DNA of 16,263 nt from Phycisphaerales bacterium (GCA_028288905.1 JAQGHJ010000011.1:1-16263), one strand, 5' to 3'; counted from the stretch's first letter, positions 5,821 through 13,561 are shown. The notes: a model not told the origin generated them from the letters alone. Translations and numbers: made by a program.

Positions 5821-8526
5821 CTACGCCACCGTGAACGTCCCCGCGCTCGTGACGGTGTCGTTCGCCGTGTTCGTTTCGGCGAACGCCCCTTCCGGGTCGA
5901 TGACGGCCCGGAGGGTGTAAGTTCCGGCCGCCAGCGCGTCCGGCAGGGCGAACTTCAGCTTGACCCGCTTCGTCGCCCCGGGGTTCAACTTCACCTTCGG
6001 CGAGACGGTGGCAAGGTCGATCGGCGTCGTCCCGTCGGCACCCACCGCACGGAAGGCGATCGCCAGGCTGCCCGTCACGGCCGTGTTGCCGGTGTTGGTC
6101 AGGTCGAGGACGGCCGACACCTTCTTCCGGCGGTTCAGGGTTTGCGGCTCGGCGGCACCAAACGTGCCGGCGAACGTCCCGGACATGTCGATGGCGGCCG
6201 CCTCGATCGGCGTCGTCGCGGCCGCGGCCGCGTCGTTGTTCGACTCGTCCGCCTCCGGCACGAGGTTCCCGGCGTCCGCCTCGGCTAACAGGTAGTAGCT
6301 GCCGGCCGTCACGGTCGGGAAGTCGAACGCAATCGCGACCGTTTTACTCGCCCCTGGGGCAAGCTTCAGCCGCTTCGTCACGCCCGCCGCAACGCCGTCC
6401 TGGTCGTCGAGCACGGCGTCGGTCGACAAGTACAGGTCGATCGGGACCTTGCCGTTAAACGTCGCGCTGCCCGCGTTCGTCACGCGGACCACGGCCCGGC
6501 CGCCCTGTCCGGCGACGACGGCCGCCGTCGGCGCGTCGACGACGGCGGCGGTCAGGTCCGCGCCGGTGCCGGTGCCGACGCGGGCCCTGTACTCGGCCGC
6601 GTACGTGCCGCCGGCTTCGGGCGTGCTCAGGGCGTGGGCGGCCGCCCCGCCGTCCGACCACCCGACGAAGTCGTACACGACGCCGTCGATCGTCTGGCGG
6701 ACCGGTGCCGACAGCGGCCGGGTCAGCCCGGCGACGGCCGCCACCGTGTACGGGGCCTCGTGCGGCACGCCGTCCAACGACAGGTCGATGCCGGGGACGT
6801 TCGACGTCAGGGTGATGTCGGCCGTCCGCGGCAGCACGTCGACGAACGTCGACTTCGACAGCCCGCTGGAGTCCGTCGCCGTCAGCCGCACCCGGTACTT
6901 CACGTCGGTCAGCAGGTACGGGGTGACGGTGTCCGGCGTGAACGACCCGGAGGTGATGCCGGCCGTGTCCGGCATGGCCGGCCGCTCGAGGTCGCCGGTG
7001 AAGTACGTGACCGTCCACGACAGCTTCGACGGGTCGAGGGGGCCGTCCTCTGCGTCGGTCGCGCTTCCGGCGAAGGCGAAGGGGACGCCGCCGGTGAACA
7101 GCCCGCCGTCCGCCGGGGCGGTGATGACGGGGACCGGGGAATGCCCGGCGAGCACGGTCAGCACGGCCGCGGGGCTCGTGATCGACCCGGCCACGTTGGA
7201 CACGACCACCCGGAACTGCGCCCCGTTGTCCGCCAAGGTCGGGGCGGCCAGCGTGTACTCGGCGGCCGTCGCGCCGTCGATGTTCACGCCGTTCCGCTGC
7301 CACTGGTAGGCGAGCGGGACGCCGCCGGACGCGTCGACCGAGAACGTCACCGGGTCCCCCTCGGCCGTCGCCCGGGCCTCGGGCGGGGTGCCGACGGACG
7401 GGGCGTCGGTCGCGGTGTAGGTGTACCGCAGGACGCGGCCCGGCTCGACCGTCTGCGAGTACCCGCCGTCGCGGCTCAGCACGTACAGCGAGCCGTCGGG
7501 GGCCACGTCGAAATCGACCGGGTAGGTCAGCCGCTCGGCGAACCGCAGCGGCTCGGCGGACGGGTTGGCCGGGTCCAGCAGCTTCACGTACCGCCCGGTC
7601 CCGTCGCCGAAGAACCACTTGCCGGTGAACGACGCCGGCAGCTTGTTCGGGGCCGACGCCGGCGGGTCGTAGAACGTGCCGCCGATGATGACCCCGCCCG
7701 ACGCCTTCTCGTCCCCGACGTGCTTGTACGTGTACAGCGGCCCCTTGAACCGCGGGTCGGTCGTCTTGCCCTCGCTCAGCGGCCAGCCGTAGTTCGCCCC
7801 GGCCACCCCCTCGTCCACCTCCTCCCACGTGTCCTGCCCGACGTCGTTGATGAACAGCCGGCCCGTGCCGGGCTGGAACCCGAACGAGAACGGGTTGCGG
7901 AACCCGTACGCCCAGATCGCGCGGTTCACGCCGGTCGTCTGGGCGTAGAACGGGTTGTCGGTCGGGATCGACCCGTCCTTGTTGAACCGGAGCATCTTGC
8001 CGAACGGGACGGTCAGGTCCTGTGCCTGCGGCGGGTTGGCATTCTCGCCCAGCGCCACCCACAGCTTGCCGTCGGGGCCGAAGTGCATCGACCCGCCGTT
8101 GTGCACGTTCGCGCTGAGCGTCGGGAAGTCGACGAGGTCGACCCGGCTGCCGGCGAGGGCGACGTCCGGGTTGGCCGGGTCGGCCGTGAACCGGCTGATG
8201 CGGTTGTGGATGGTCGGCGTCTTCGCCGTCCAAAACACGTAGAGGTAGTGGTTGGTGGCGAAGGCCGGGTCGAACTCGACCCCGATCAGCCCCCGCTCGC
8301 CCGGCGTGTCGACGTCCAGCGTCACGAACGGCGTCGGCAGGGTCGCCCCGTTCTTGACGACCAGCAGTTGACCTGTCTGCTGCGACACGAACAGCCGGCC
8401 GTCCGGGGCGAAGGTCATCGTCGTCGGGCGGAGCAAGCCGCTGACGACGGTTTCCTCCGAAAAACCCGACACGAGCGCGGTGAAGAGCGTACGTCCCTCA
8501 AGCCGTTCCACTAGCTCCGACTTCAT
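5821..8526 (-). CDS. Secreted PQQ-type glucose/sorbosone dehydrogenase with Ig-like and CARDB-like modules
   Basis: Numbered from the longer ATG at 8556, residues about 36-380 form a glucose/sorbosone dehydrogenase beta-propeller: GERGLIGVEFDPAF (86-99), VHNGGSMHFGPDGKLWVALG with His152, WAYGFRNPFSFGF with Arg220, and GANYGWP (253-259). These match the catalytic His and PQQ-contact regions of soluble and aldose sugar dehydrogenases (family knowledge). They are followed by an Ig-like domain (about 388-468, YQWQRNG), a cadherin/PKD-like segment (about 474-575), a PEGA/InlB-like segment (about 578-656, VGWSDGG) and two CARDB-like domains (about 667-780 and 788-911). VERLEGRTLF (16-25) resembles the planctomycete LEPR-XLL export motif. 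I prefer the ATG at 8526, ten codons in, because it puts that motif at residue 6; the start at 8556 remains possible. The product should act outside the cytoplasm, oxidising sugars at the surface (inference). Confidence 0.85.
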   Translation of the reverse strand: MKSELVERLEGRTLFTALVSGFSEETVVSGLLRPTTMTFAPDGRLFVSQQTGQLLVVKNGATLPTPFVTLDVDTPGERGLIGVEFDPAFATNHYLYVFWTAKTPTIHNRISRFTADPANPDVALAGSRVDLVDFPTLSANVHNGGSMHFGPDGKLWVALGENANPPQAQDLTVPFGKMLRFNKDGSIPTDNPFYAQTTGVNRAIWAYGFRNPFSFGFQPGTGRLFINDVGQDTWEEVDEGVAGANYGWPLSEGKTTDPRFKGPLYTYKHVGDEKASGGVIIGGTFYDPPASAPNKLPASFTGKWFFGDGTGRYVKLLDPANPSAEPLRFAERLTYPVDFDVAPDGSLYVLSRDGGYSQTVEPGRVLRYTYTATDAPSVGTPPEARATAEGDPVTFSVDASGGVPLAYQWQRNGVNIDGATAAEYTLAAPTLADNGAQFRVVVSNVAGSITSPAAVLTVLAGHSPVPVITAPADGGLFTGGVPFAFAGSATDAEDGPLDPSKLSWTVTYFTGDLERPAMPDTAGITSGSFTPDTVTPYLLTDVKYRVRLTATDSSGLSKSTFVDVLPRTADITLTSNVPGIDLSLDGVPHEAPYTVAAVAGLTRPLSAPVRQTIDGVVYDFVGWSDGGAAAHALSTPEAGGTYAAEYRARVGTGTGADLTAAVVDAPTAAVVAGQGGRAVVRVTNAGSATFNGKVPIDLYLSTDAVLDDQDGVAAGVTKRLKLAPGASKTVAIAFDFPTVTAGSYYLLAEADAGNLVPEADESNNDAAAAATTPIEAAAIDMSGTFAGTFGAAEPQTLNRRKKVSAVLDLTNTGNTAVTGSLAIAFRAVGADGTTPIDLATVSPKVKLNPGATKRVKLKFALPDALAAGTYTLRAVIDPEGAFAETNTANDTVTSAGTFTVA

Positions 8527-8561
8527 GATCGGAGTATGACGGCCGCCGCCGTTCATATCAA

Positions 8562-8580
8562 TCTAGGGGCGATACCTAGA
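8562..8580. promoter_or_regulatory. Small dyad upstream of the sugar dehydrogenase
   Basis: TCTAGG (8562-8567) and CCTAGA (8575-8580) form a 6-bp inverted repeat with a 7-nt centre in the short gap between the lhgO stop and the sugar dehydrogenase start. It could be an operator or a weak lhgO transcript-end hairpin. There is no independent support. Confidence 0.25.
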
Positions 8581-8592
8581 ACGAGGGGTTTG

Positions 8593-9888
8593 TCAAGTCG
8601 TCGCTAGAGGCGCCTCGCCGCGGAGGGTCAATCCGAGATCTTCGGCCGCCAGCCCGGCGATGTGCCGGCCGATGGCAATGGACGCCGTGGCGGCCGGGGA
8701 CGGGGCGTTGAGGACGTGCACCATCCGGTTTTGCCGCAGCACGCGGAAGTCGTCGACGAGGGCCCCGTCGGGCGTCAGGGCCTGGGCCCGGACGCCCGCC
8801 CCGCCCGGCACGATGTCGGCGGCCGTCAGCTCGGGGATGAGCCGCTGGAGGGAGCGGAGGAACGCCCCCTTGCTGAACGACCGATACATCTCGCCCATGC
8901 CGGTCCGCCAGAATTTGCGGGCCATCCGCCAGAACCCGCCGTACAGGGCGGTGCCGGCCGCGTCGCGGGGGTGAAAGCTCGTCCGCTTGTACCCGTGGCG
9001 GGCGAAGGCGAGCACCGCGTTCGGCCCGGCCTCGACGCCGCCCCCGATCATCCGGGTGAAGTGGACGCCGAGGAACGGGAAGCGGGCGTCCGGGACCGGG
9101 TAGATCAAGTTCCGGACGAGCGACGCCTTGGCGGGGGTCAGCTCGTAGTACTCGCCGCGGAACGGGACAATGCGCACACCGGGGTCGAGGCCGCACGTGC
9201 GGGCGACCCGGTCGCTGTGCAGGCCGCCGCAGTTGATGAGCGAGCGGGCGCGGACCTCGCCGCCGGTCGTTCTCACGACGAGTTCGTTGCCGTCGGTCCG
9301 GACGCCCCGGAAGGCGGTGCCGAGCCGCACCTCGCCGCCGGCGTCGCGGACCAGGTCCGCGTACTTGGACGCCACCTGCTTGTAGTCGACGATGCCGGTT
9401 TCCTTCACGTGGAGCCCGGCGACCCCGGCGACGTGCGGCTCGTACTCGCGGAGCGCGTCCCCGGAGAGCCGGCGAAGGTCGGCCAAGCCGTTCGCCGTGC
9501 CGCGGCGGGCCAACTCGTCGAGGGCCGGGATCTCGGCCTCACTGGTCGCGACGACGACCTTGCCGCACGGGTCGTGGGCGATGCCGTGCTCGCGGCAGAA
9601 CGCGTACATCGCGTCCCGCCCGGCGGCGCAGAACCGGGCCTTGTACGACCCGGGCTTGTAGTACAGCCCGGAGTGAATGACGCCCGAGTTGTTGCCCGTC
9701 TGGTGGCGGGCGACCCGCTCCTCGGCCTCGACGACGACGACCGACGCCCCGCCGTCGCGGGCGAGGGCCATCGCCGTGGCCAACCCGACCGCCCCGCCGC
9801 CGATGACGACAACGTCTGCCCGATCGCGCGGGGGGGATAAGCGGGCGGCGGGGGCGGGCACGGCGACTGGGGCGGGGGCGAGGGTCAT
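8593..9888 (-). CDS. lhgO: L-2-hydroxyglutarate oxidase
   Basis: A 431-residue FAD-dependent oxidase of the DAO/LhgO family, which converts L-2-hydroxyglutarate to 2-oxoglutarate and passes electrons to oxygen or the membrane quinone pool. The FAD-binding Rossmann motif is VVIGGGAVGLATAMAL (27-42). The family signature HQTGNNSGVIHSGLYYKPGS spans 62-81, and the FAD-closing end is GVRAQALTPDGALVDDF (365-381). Length is near that of the E. coli enzyme (about 420), with an extra Pro/Ala-rich leader of roughly 22 residues before the Rossmann strand. That leader may mean translation really starts later, but no internal ATG/GTG is clearly better. It lies downstream of a sugar-nucleotide gene set, separated by a 235-bp gap with REP-like dyads, and 66 bp ahead of the preferred dehydrogenase start, so co-transcription with the latter is possible. 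Its link to either neighbour is unclear; it may be a stand-alone metabolite-repair gene. Confidence 0.9.
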   Translation of the reverse strand: MTLAPAPVAVPAPAARLSPPRDRADVVVIGGGAVGLATAMALARDGGASVVVVEAEERVARHQTGNNSGVIHSGLYYKPGSYKARFCAAGRDAMYAFCREHGIAHDPCGKVVVATSEAEIPALDELARRGTANGLADLRRLSGDALREYEPHVAGVAGLHVKETGIVDYKQVASKYADLVRDAGGEVRLGTAFRGVRTDGNELVVRTTGGEVRARSLINCGGLHSDRVARTCGLDPGVRIVPFRGEYYELTPAKASLVRNLIYPVPDARFPFLGVHFTRMIGGGVEAGPNAVLAFARHGYKRTSFHPRDAAGTALYGGFWRMARKFWRTGMGEMYRSFSKGAFLRSLQRLIPELTAADIVPGGAGVRAQALTPDGALVDDFRVLRQNRMVHVLNAPSPAATASIAIGRHIAGLAAEDLGLTLRGEAPLATT

Positions 9889-9910
9889 GCTGGTGGTCGG
9901 AAGGGGGCGT

Positions 9911-10074
9911 CTACCACCTCTCCCACCGGGAGAGGTGGTCGGGGCGAATCCTCGGCGGGTGAGGGTGAACGCCGAGTTGGCCTCGCGCTATAGGGCCAGC
10001 GGGCTTCGCAAGCACGAAGCCGCCTCGACGCTCACTCTCACCCCAGCCCTCTCCCGGAGGATGAGGGGGAGTGG
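9911..10074. repeat. Pair of inverted REP-like monomers, CCTCTCCC family
   Basis: The left monomer has a perfect 12-bp hairpin, ACCACCTCTCCC (9913-9924) with GGGAGAGGTGGT (9928-9939), loop ACC, followed by GGGTGAGGGTGA (9957-9968). The right monomer (10032-10074) is the same kind of unit in the opposite orientation: TCACTCTCACCC (10032-10043), 11 of 12 matching the reverse complement of the left flank, then CCCTCTCCCGG. Between them, GGCTTCG (10002-10008) pairs with CGAAGCC (10015-10021). The element fills the gap between the SAF oxidoreductase stop and the lhgO start. It is the same monomer family as 12192-12319. Confidence 0.75.
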
Positions 10075-10123
10075 CGACAGGCCCTTGAGCGGCGGTGCCG
10101 GCCGCCCGCCCGTTTGAGGATGC

Positions 10124-11419
10124 TCACGCCGGGAACATCACGTCCTGCTCGGCCCGTAGCCGGTCGATCGTCCGGCCCTTGGGCAGCTCGACGTCCGCGT
10201 ACGTCAGCACCTGGTCCTTCGCCACGTCCCGCACGAGCTTGCACCCGTCGGCCAAGCCGATCGGCAGCAGCTTTTCCCGCCGGCTGTCGCCGTACCGCTC
10301 GCACTGGCCGTACGTCTTGTACCCGCCGAGCGGGTCGAGCGTGACGCCGGCCTTGAGGTCCGTCTTGGCCGTCGTGACGACGTCCACCGTCGGCCCGGCT
10401 ATCGGCTGCAGCACCGGGTCGCCGAACAGCACCGCCCTCGCCACGCTCAGCGGGGCCTCGAAGTGACACAGGTGGTACGGCGTGTAGAAGCTGTACAGCG
10501 GGCCCTCGCCGAGCTTGTACAGGTTCAGGTAGTGCTTCTGCTTCGGGTCGTCGTGCGTCGCCAGCACGAACACGCCCGGGCCGGGCTTGGAGCCGACGAC
10601 GTAGTCGACGACGCCGCCGAGCTCCTTGAGCATGTCGAGGTCGTACGACTTCGTCAGCTCGTCGACGTGTCCGGGGTGGTTGCTGCCGCGCATGCCCCGC
10701 TTCTCGACCGTCATCCCGGTGGCGTTGGCGACGATCGCCTGCTCGAAGCTGATCTTCGTGCCGTCGGCGAAGCTCGTGACCATGTACGGGTCCTGGCCCC
10801 ACTTCTCGGCGAACCCCTTCTGCGTCGTCGGGTTGCGGTACGGGTCCTGGAGCCCCTTGATGTTCCCGCACACGAGCGGGGTCAGCCCGATGCTGCGGAC
10901 GAACCGGTACAGGTTCATCTCGACGCCCGGCTGGTCCCCGTCGGACCCGCTGAGGACGACGCCGGCCTTGTCGGCCAGCCGCTTGAGCAGCGGGCCGACC
11001 GTGCCGTCGAGCTCCGCGTTCATCGTCACGACGTGCTTGCCGTGTTCGATCGCCTTGAGCGTGACGTTCGCCCCGAACTCGACGGCCCCGGTGATGTCGA
11101 GGATCGCGTCGATCCCGCCGGCCTCGCAGGGGGCGAAGGCGTTGTCCGTGATCGCGTACTTCCCGTCGGCGACGGCCGCTTCCAGCGCCTTTGCCGAGTC
11201 GACGATGCGAATATCGCCCTCGGGCACGCCGGCCTCGACGTACGCCCGGCGGGCGCGGTCGAGCGTGCGGTTGGCGATGGCGACCAGCCGCATGCCGGGG
11301 ACGGAGTTGAGGATCTGGTTGGCCGTCCCGCGGGCCATGAACCCGGCCCCGATGAGGGCGACGTTCACCGGCTTGCCGGCGGCCGCCCGGGCCTTTAACG
11401 CGTTGTCGACGATGATCAC
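10124..11419 (-). CDS. Rossmann-fold oxidoreductase with C-terminal SAF domain (homoserine dehydrogenase-like, COG4091 type)
   Basis: A 431-residue protein. An NAD(P)-binding Rossmann motif, VNVALIGAGFMARGTANQIL (18-37), opens a homoserine dehydrogenase/Gfo-Idh-like catalytic region that includes GKHVVTMNAELDGTVGPLLK (127-146) and SGSDGDQPGVEMNLYRF (157-173). A SAF domain (about 350-431, with LPIGLADGCKLVRDVAKDQV) ends the protein; SAF domains occur in sialic-acid synthases, altronate dehydratase and antifreeze-like proteins. I chose the GTG at 11419 because upstream in-frame sequence runs through a repeat element and lacks family character; an AAAGG stretch lies about 8-12 bases before it. 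From memory, COG4091-type proteins recur beside rfbF-like cytidylyltransferases and RmlC homologues in glycan clusters, as here. A role making or modifying a sugar precursor is an inference; the true substrate is unknown. It is unlikely to be the housekeeping homoserine dehydrogenase, since the SAF domain replaces the usual ACT domain. Confidence 0.83.
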   Translation of the reverse strand: MIIVDNALKARAAAGKPVNVALIGAGFMARGTANQILNSVPGMRLVAIANRTLDRARRAYVEAGVPEGDIRIVDSAKALEAAVADGKYAITDNAFAPCEAGGIDAILDITGAVEFGANVTLKAIEHGKHVVTMNAELDGTVGPLLKRLADKAGVVLSGSDGDQPGVEMNLYRFVRSIGLTPLVCGNIKGLQDPYRNPTTQKGFAEKWGQDPYMVTSFADGTKISFEQAIVANATGMTVEKRGMRGSNHPGHVDELTKSYDLDMLKELGGVVDYVVGSKPGPGVFVLATHDDPKQKHYLNLYKLGEGPLYSFYTPYHLCHFEAPLSVARAVLFGDPVLQPIAGPTVDVVTTAKTDLKAGVTLDPLGGYKTYGQCERYGDSRREKLLPIGLADGCKLVRDVAKDQVLTYADVELPKGRTIDRLRAEQDVMFPA

Positions 11420-11473
11420 GGTGGTTGCCTTTGAGGTATGGGTTGGGGCCGGGCGTCGGCCGCCTCCCCGGTC

Positions 11474-11573
11474 GCATGGGCGTCCCGCCCATGCTGTGAC
11501 CGGAGCAGCCGTGACGGCCCGGAGGTTGGCACCGCCTCCCGAGCCCTTGCCCGAGCACGGGCGGGACGCCCAT
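11474..11573. repeat. Inverted-repeat element, GGGCGTCCCGCCC family
   Basis: GCATGGGCG (11474-11482) and CGCCCATGC (11486-11494) make a 9-bp hairpin with a 3-nt loop. On a larger scale ATGGGCGTCCCGCCC (11476-11490) is the exact reverse complement of 11559-11573, ending GGGACGCCCAT. The layout is again two facing units. It sits between the RmlC-like stop and the SAF oxidoreductase start, so any long transcript of the glycan genes must run through it. Confidence 0.8.
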
Positions 11574-11610
11574 TCCACAAGCGGAGGGCGACGCCGCTAC
11601 GCGCTGTCGC

Positions 11611-12156
11611 TTACGCGAACGCCTTCGCCGGGTCGAAGGCCGGCCACGCCGCGTCCTTCGGGCTGATGACGCTCACCGCCGTCGGCCACTTGATGCCGAG
11701 CGTCGGGTCGTTGTGCTGGATGCCCCGTTCGCACCCCGGCGTGTACATCTCGCCGACCTGGTACGCCACCTCGGCCCCGTCCGTCAGGGCGAGGTAGCCG
11801 TGGGCGAACAACTCGGGCACGTACAGCGCCTTGCGGTTGGCGGCCGTCAGTTCGACGCCGAAGTGCCTGAGGTACGTCGGCGACTCCGGCCGCAGGTCGA
11901 CGATCACGTCGTAGATCGCGCCCGTCGTGCAGCGGACCAGCTTTGTCTCGGCCGCCGGCGGCACCTGATAGTGCATCCCGCGCATCGTGCCGGCCTTGTA
12001 GTTGTACGACAGGTTGCACTGCGCGACGGTCGGCTTCAGCCCGTGGTCCGTGAACTCCTTCTGGCAAAACGTGCGGGCGAACGCGCCACGGTCGTCGCCC
12101 CGCTCCTCGAGCTCGAGGACGAAGGCGCCTTTCAGGGGGGTCTCGGTGAAACGCAT
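11611..12156 (-). CDS. rfbC: dTDP-4-dehydrorhamnose 3,5-epimerase family protein (RmlC-like)
   Basis: A 181-residue cupin of the RmlC family, which epimerises C3 and/or C5 of nucleotide-linked 4-keto-6-deoxy sugars. All expected catalytic residues are present: His62 in GTMRGMHYQ, Tyr132 in AEVAYQ and Asp168 in SPKD. Also present are the substrate-binding blocks DDRGAFARTF (21-30), YVPELFAHGY (112-121) and QHNDPTLGIKWP (147-158). Length is normal. The setting between an rfbF-linked SDR and a SAF oxidoreductase, and the absence of RmlA/B/D genes, suggest the substrate is a CDP-linked rather than dTDP-linked sugar, so the generic rhamnose name may be wrong. The gene is preceded by a 186-bp gap holding a REP-like element and begins at ATG without a clear Shine-Dalgarno site. 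Confidence 0.88.
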   Translation of the reverse strand: MRFTETPLKGAFVLELEERGDDRGAFARTFCQKEFTDHGLKPTVAQCNLSYNYKAGTMRGMHYQVPPAAETKLVRCTTGAIYDVIVDLRPESPTYLRHFGVELTAANRKALYVPELFAHGYLALTDGAEVAYQVGEMYTPGCERGIQHNDPTLGIKWPTAVSVISPKDAAWPAFDPAKAFA

Positions 12157-12191
12157 GGGATTTCAAAGCTCGTGGATCGGGGAGTCTTAAC

Positions 12192-12319
12192 CCCCTCTCC
12201 CGGTACTCGGAGAGGTAGCTGGGGTAAGGGTCTTGTCGCGCGGGGAAGTTCGGGCGTCGTTTCGGCCCGTTCGCGTGGACCCCTCACCCTAACCCTCTCC
12301 CGGAGTACCGGGAAAGGGG
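12192..12319. repeat. Pair of inverted REP-like monomers, CCCTCTCCCGG family
   Basis: CCCCTCTCCCGGTACTC (12192-12208) pairs with GAGTACCGGGAAAGGGG (12303-12319), 16 of 17 bases. Each end is a monomer with its own hairpin: CCTCTCC/GGAGAGG on the left, CCTCTCCCGG/CCGGGAAAGG on the right. TCACCCTAACCCTCTCC-type flanks point toward each other. It lies between the SDR stop and the RmlC-like start. The same monomer family occurs at 9911-10074. Confidence 0.8.
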
Positions 12320-12342
12320 ACTGAAAGAAAGCGAACTGCCGA

Positions 12343-13389
12343 TCACGCAACGGCCGCCGGGTCGCCGGTTTTCCAGAAGAAGTTTTTGTCGATCTGCGCG
12401 GTGCGGATCAGGTGTTCGAGCTCCTTCAGCCGGGTGAACCCCCGCTGCTCGAACTGCTCGCGGGTCAGACCGATACGCTCGAACAGCTCCCGGAACTGGC
12501 GGGCCCCCCGCTCGGCGTCCCACTCGCACTTGAAGCCCGGGAGGTCGCGGTTGATCTTCGCGAAGCTGACCCTGTAGCTGCGGTTGTCCGCCCCCTGCTG
12601 GCCGAACGACGTCTCGCACCCGGGGAACGCCTTGGCCACGATCGTCGCGATGTCCCGGACCTGGTAGTTCTGGCCGGTGTCGCCGACGTTGAACGTCTGG
12701 TTGTGGATCACGTCGGTCGGGGCCTTGAGGGCGCACAGGATCGCCTTGGCGATGTCCAGGCCGTGCACGAGCGGCCGCCACGGGCTGCCGTCGCTCACCA
12801 TGGCGATTCGCTTCGTCGTCCAGGCCAGCCCGGCCAGGTTGTTCAGCACGAGGTCGAACCGCTGCCGGGGGCTGGCGCCGAACGCCGTCGCGTTCCGCAT
12901 GAACGTCGGGCTGAACCCGGGGGCGGCCAGCGGCTTCACGTCCCGCTCGACGAGCGTCTTGCACTCGGCGTACGCCGTCTGCGGGTTGACCGGCGACTCC
13001 TCGGTCACGTCCTCGCTCGACGCGACGCCGTACACGCTGCACGAGGACATGTACACGAACCGCTTGACGCCCGCCGCCTTGGCCAAGCCGGCCAGCCGGA
13101 CGGTCGCCTTATGGTTGATCTCGTGAGTGATGTGCGGGGCGAGCTGACCCATCGGGTCGTTGCTCAGCTCCGCCATGTGCACGACCGCCTCGATGCCGTT
13201 GAAGTCGTCCTGTTCGAGGTGGCGGATGTCCTTGGCCAGCGTCCGCGGGGTCTGCGGCAGCCCGTTGTAAAGCCAACCCGACTTGTAGTACCCGGTGTCG
13301 ACGCCGGTGACGTCGAACCCGGCCTTCATCAGGACGGGGGCGAGCAGGCAGCCGAGGTAGCCTTCGGTTCCGGTGACCAGTACGCGCAT
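12343..13389 (-). CDS. NAD-dependent epimerase/dehydratase (extended SDR), nucleotide-sugar modifying
   Basis: A 348-residue extended short-chain dehydrogenase. It shows the NAD-binding motif VTGTEGYLG (5-13), an active-site stretch YMSSCSVYG (113-121), the catalytic pair Tyr140 and Lys144 in YAECK, and the sugar-nucleotide-binding GSPWRPLVHGLDIAKAI (201-217). The C-terminus LKELEHLIRTAQIDKNFFW (321-339) resembles SDRs encoded beside CDP-sugar genes. The Thr-Asp-Glu triad that marks 4,6-dehydratases is replaced by Ser-Cys-Ser, so this is more likely an epimerase or 4-ketoreductase than the missing CDP-glucose 4,6-dehydratase. The start is the ATG at 13389, preceded by an A/T-rich AAAAAGGCTTTT patch that offers a weak AAGG site. 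It lies 172 bp downstream of rfbF on the same strand. Family certain; exact reaction unknown. Confidence 0.88.
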   Translation of the reverse strand: MRVLVTGTEGYLGCLLAPVLMKAGFDVTGVDTGYYKSGWLYNGLPQTPRTLAKDIRHLEQDDFNGIEAVVHMAELSNDPMGQLAPHITHEINHKATVRLAGLAKAAGVKRFVYMSSCSVYGVASSEDVTEESPVNPQTAYAECKTLVERDVKPLAAPGFSPTFMRNATAFGASPRQRFDLVLNNLAGLAWTTKRIAMVSDGSPWRPLVHGLDIAKAILCALKAPTDVIHNQTFNVGDTGQNYQVRDIATIVAKAFPGCETSFGQQGADNRSYRVSFAKINRDLPGFKCEWDAERGARQFRELFERIGLTREQFEQRGFTRLKELEHLIRTAQIDKNFFWKTGDPAAVA

Positions 13390-13524
13390 GGGGGAAAAGC
13401 CTTTTTGGCAGGGGTCGGGTCGGCGGCCGGCAGCCGCACCTCGGCGTCGGCGGTTGCGGTGACCGGCGCCTCAGCTTACGGGATGCGGCGGCGGCTGGAA
13501 GCGTTCGGAAGGTCCGGATAACGG

Positions 13525-13545
13525 AGGGCGGGCATCGGCCGCCCT
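13525..13545 (-). terminator. Hairpin just downstream of rfbF
   Basis: AGGGCGG (13525-13531) and CCGCCCT (13539-13545) form a 7-bp GC-rich stem with a 7-nt loop, 16 bases past the rfbF stop. No T-tract follows, so it could be a weak terminator, a pause or an RNA-stabilising end. The rest of the 172-bp gap to the SDR gene shows nothing I recognise. Confidence 0.35.
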
Positions 13546-13561
13546 AGAGCGACGCGCGGGC

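Noticed and set aside
6634..8514. 626-codon plus-strand frame opposite the sugar dehydrogenase
   Set aside because: Arg/Gly/Val/Pro-rich shadow with no recognisable motif; the minus-strand product has clear domains throughout.
10038..11573. 511-codon minus-strand frame overlapping the SAF oxidoreductase
   Set aside because: Frame-shifted shadow of Arg/Gly-rich composition that crosses repeat elements at both ends.
12343..13389. The SDR as the missing CDP-glucose 4,6-dehydratase
   Set aside because: The Thr-Asp-Glu active-site signature is replaced by Ser-Cys-Ser and the C-terminus differs from RfbG; epimerase or reductase fits better.
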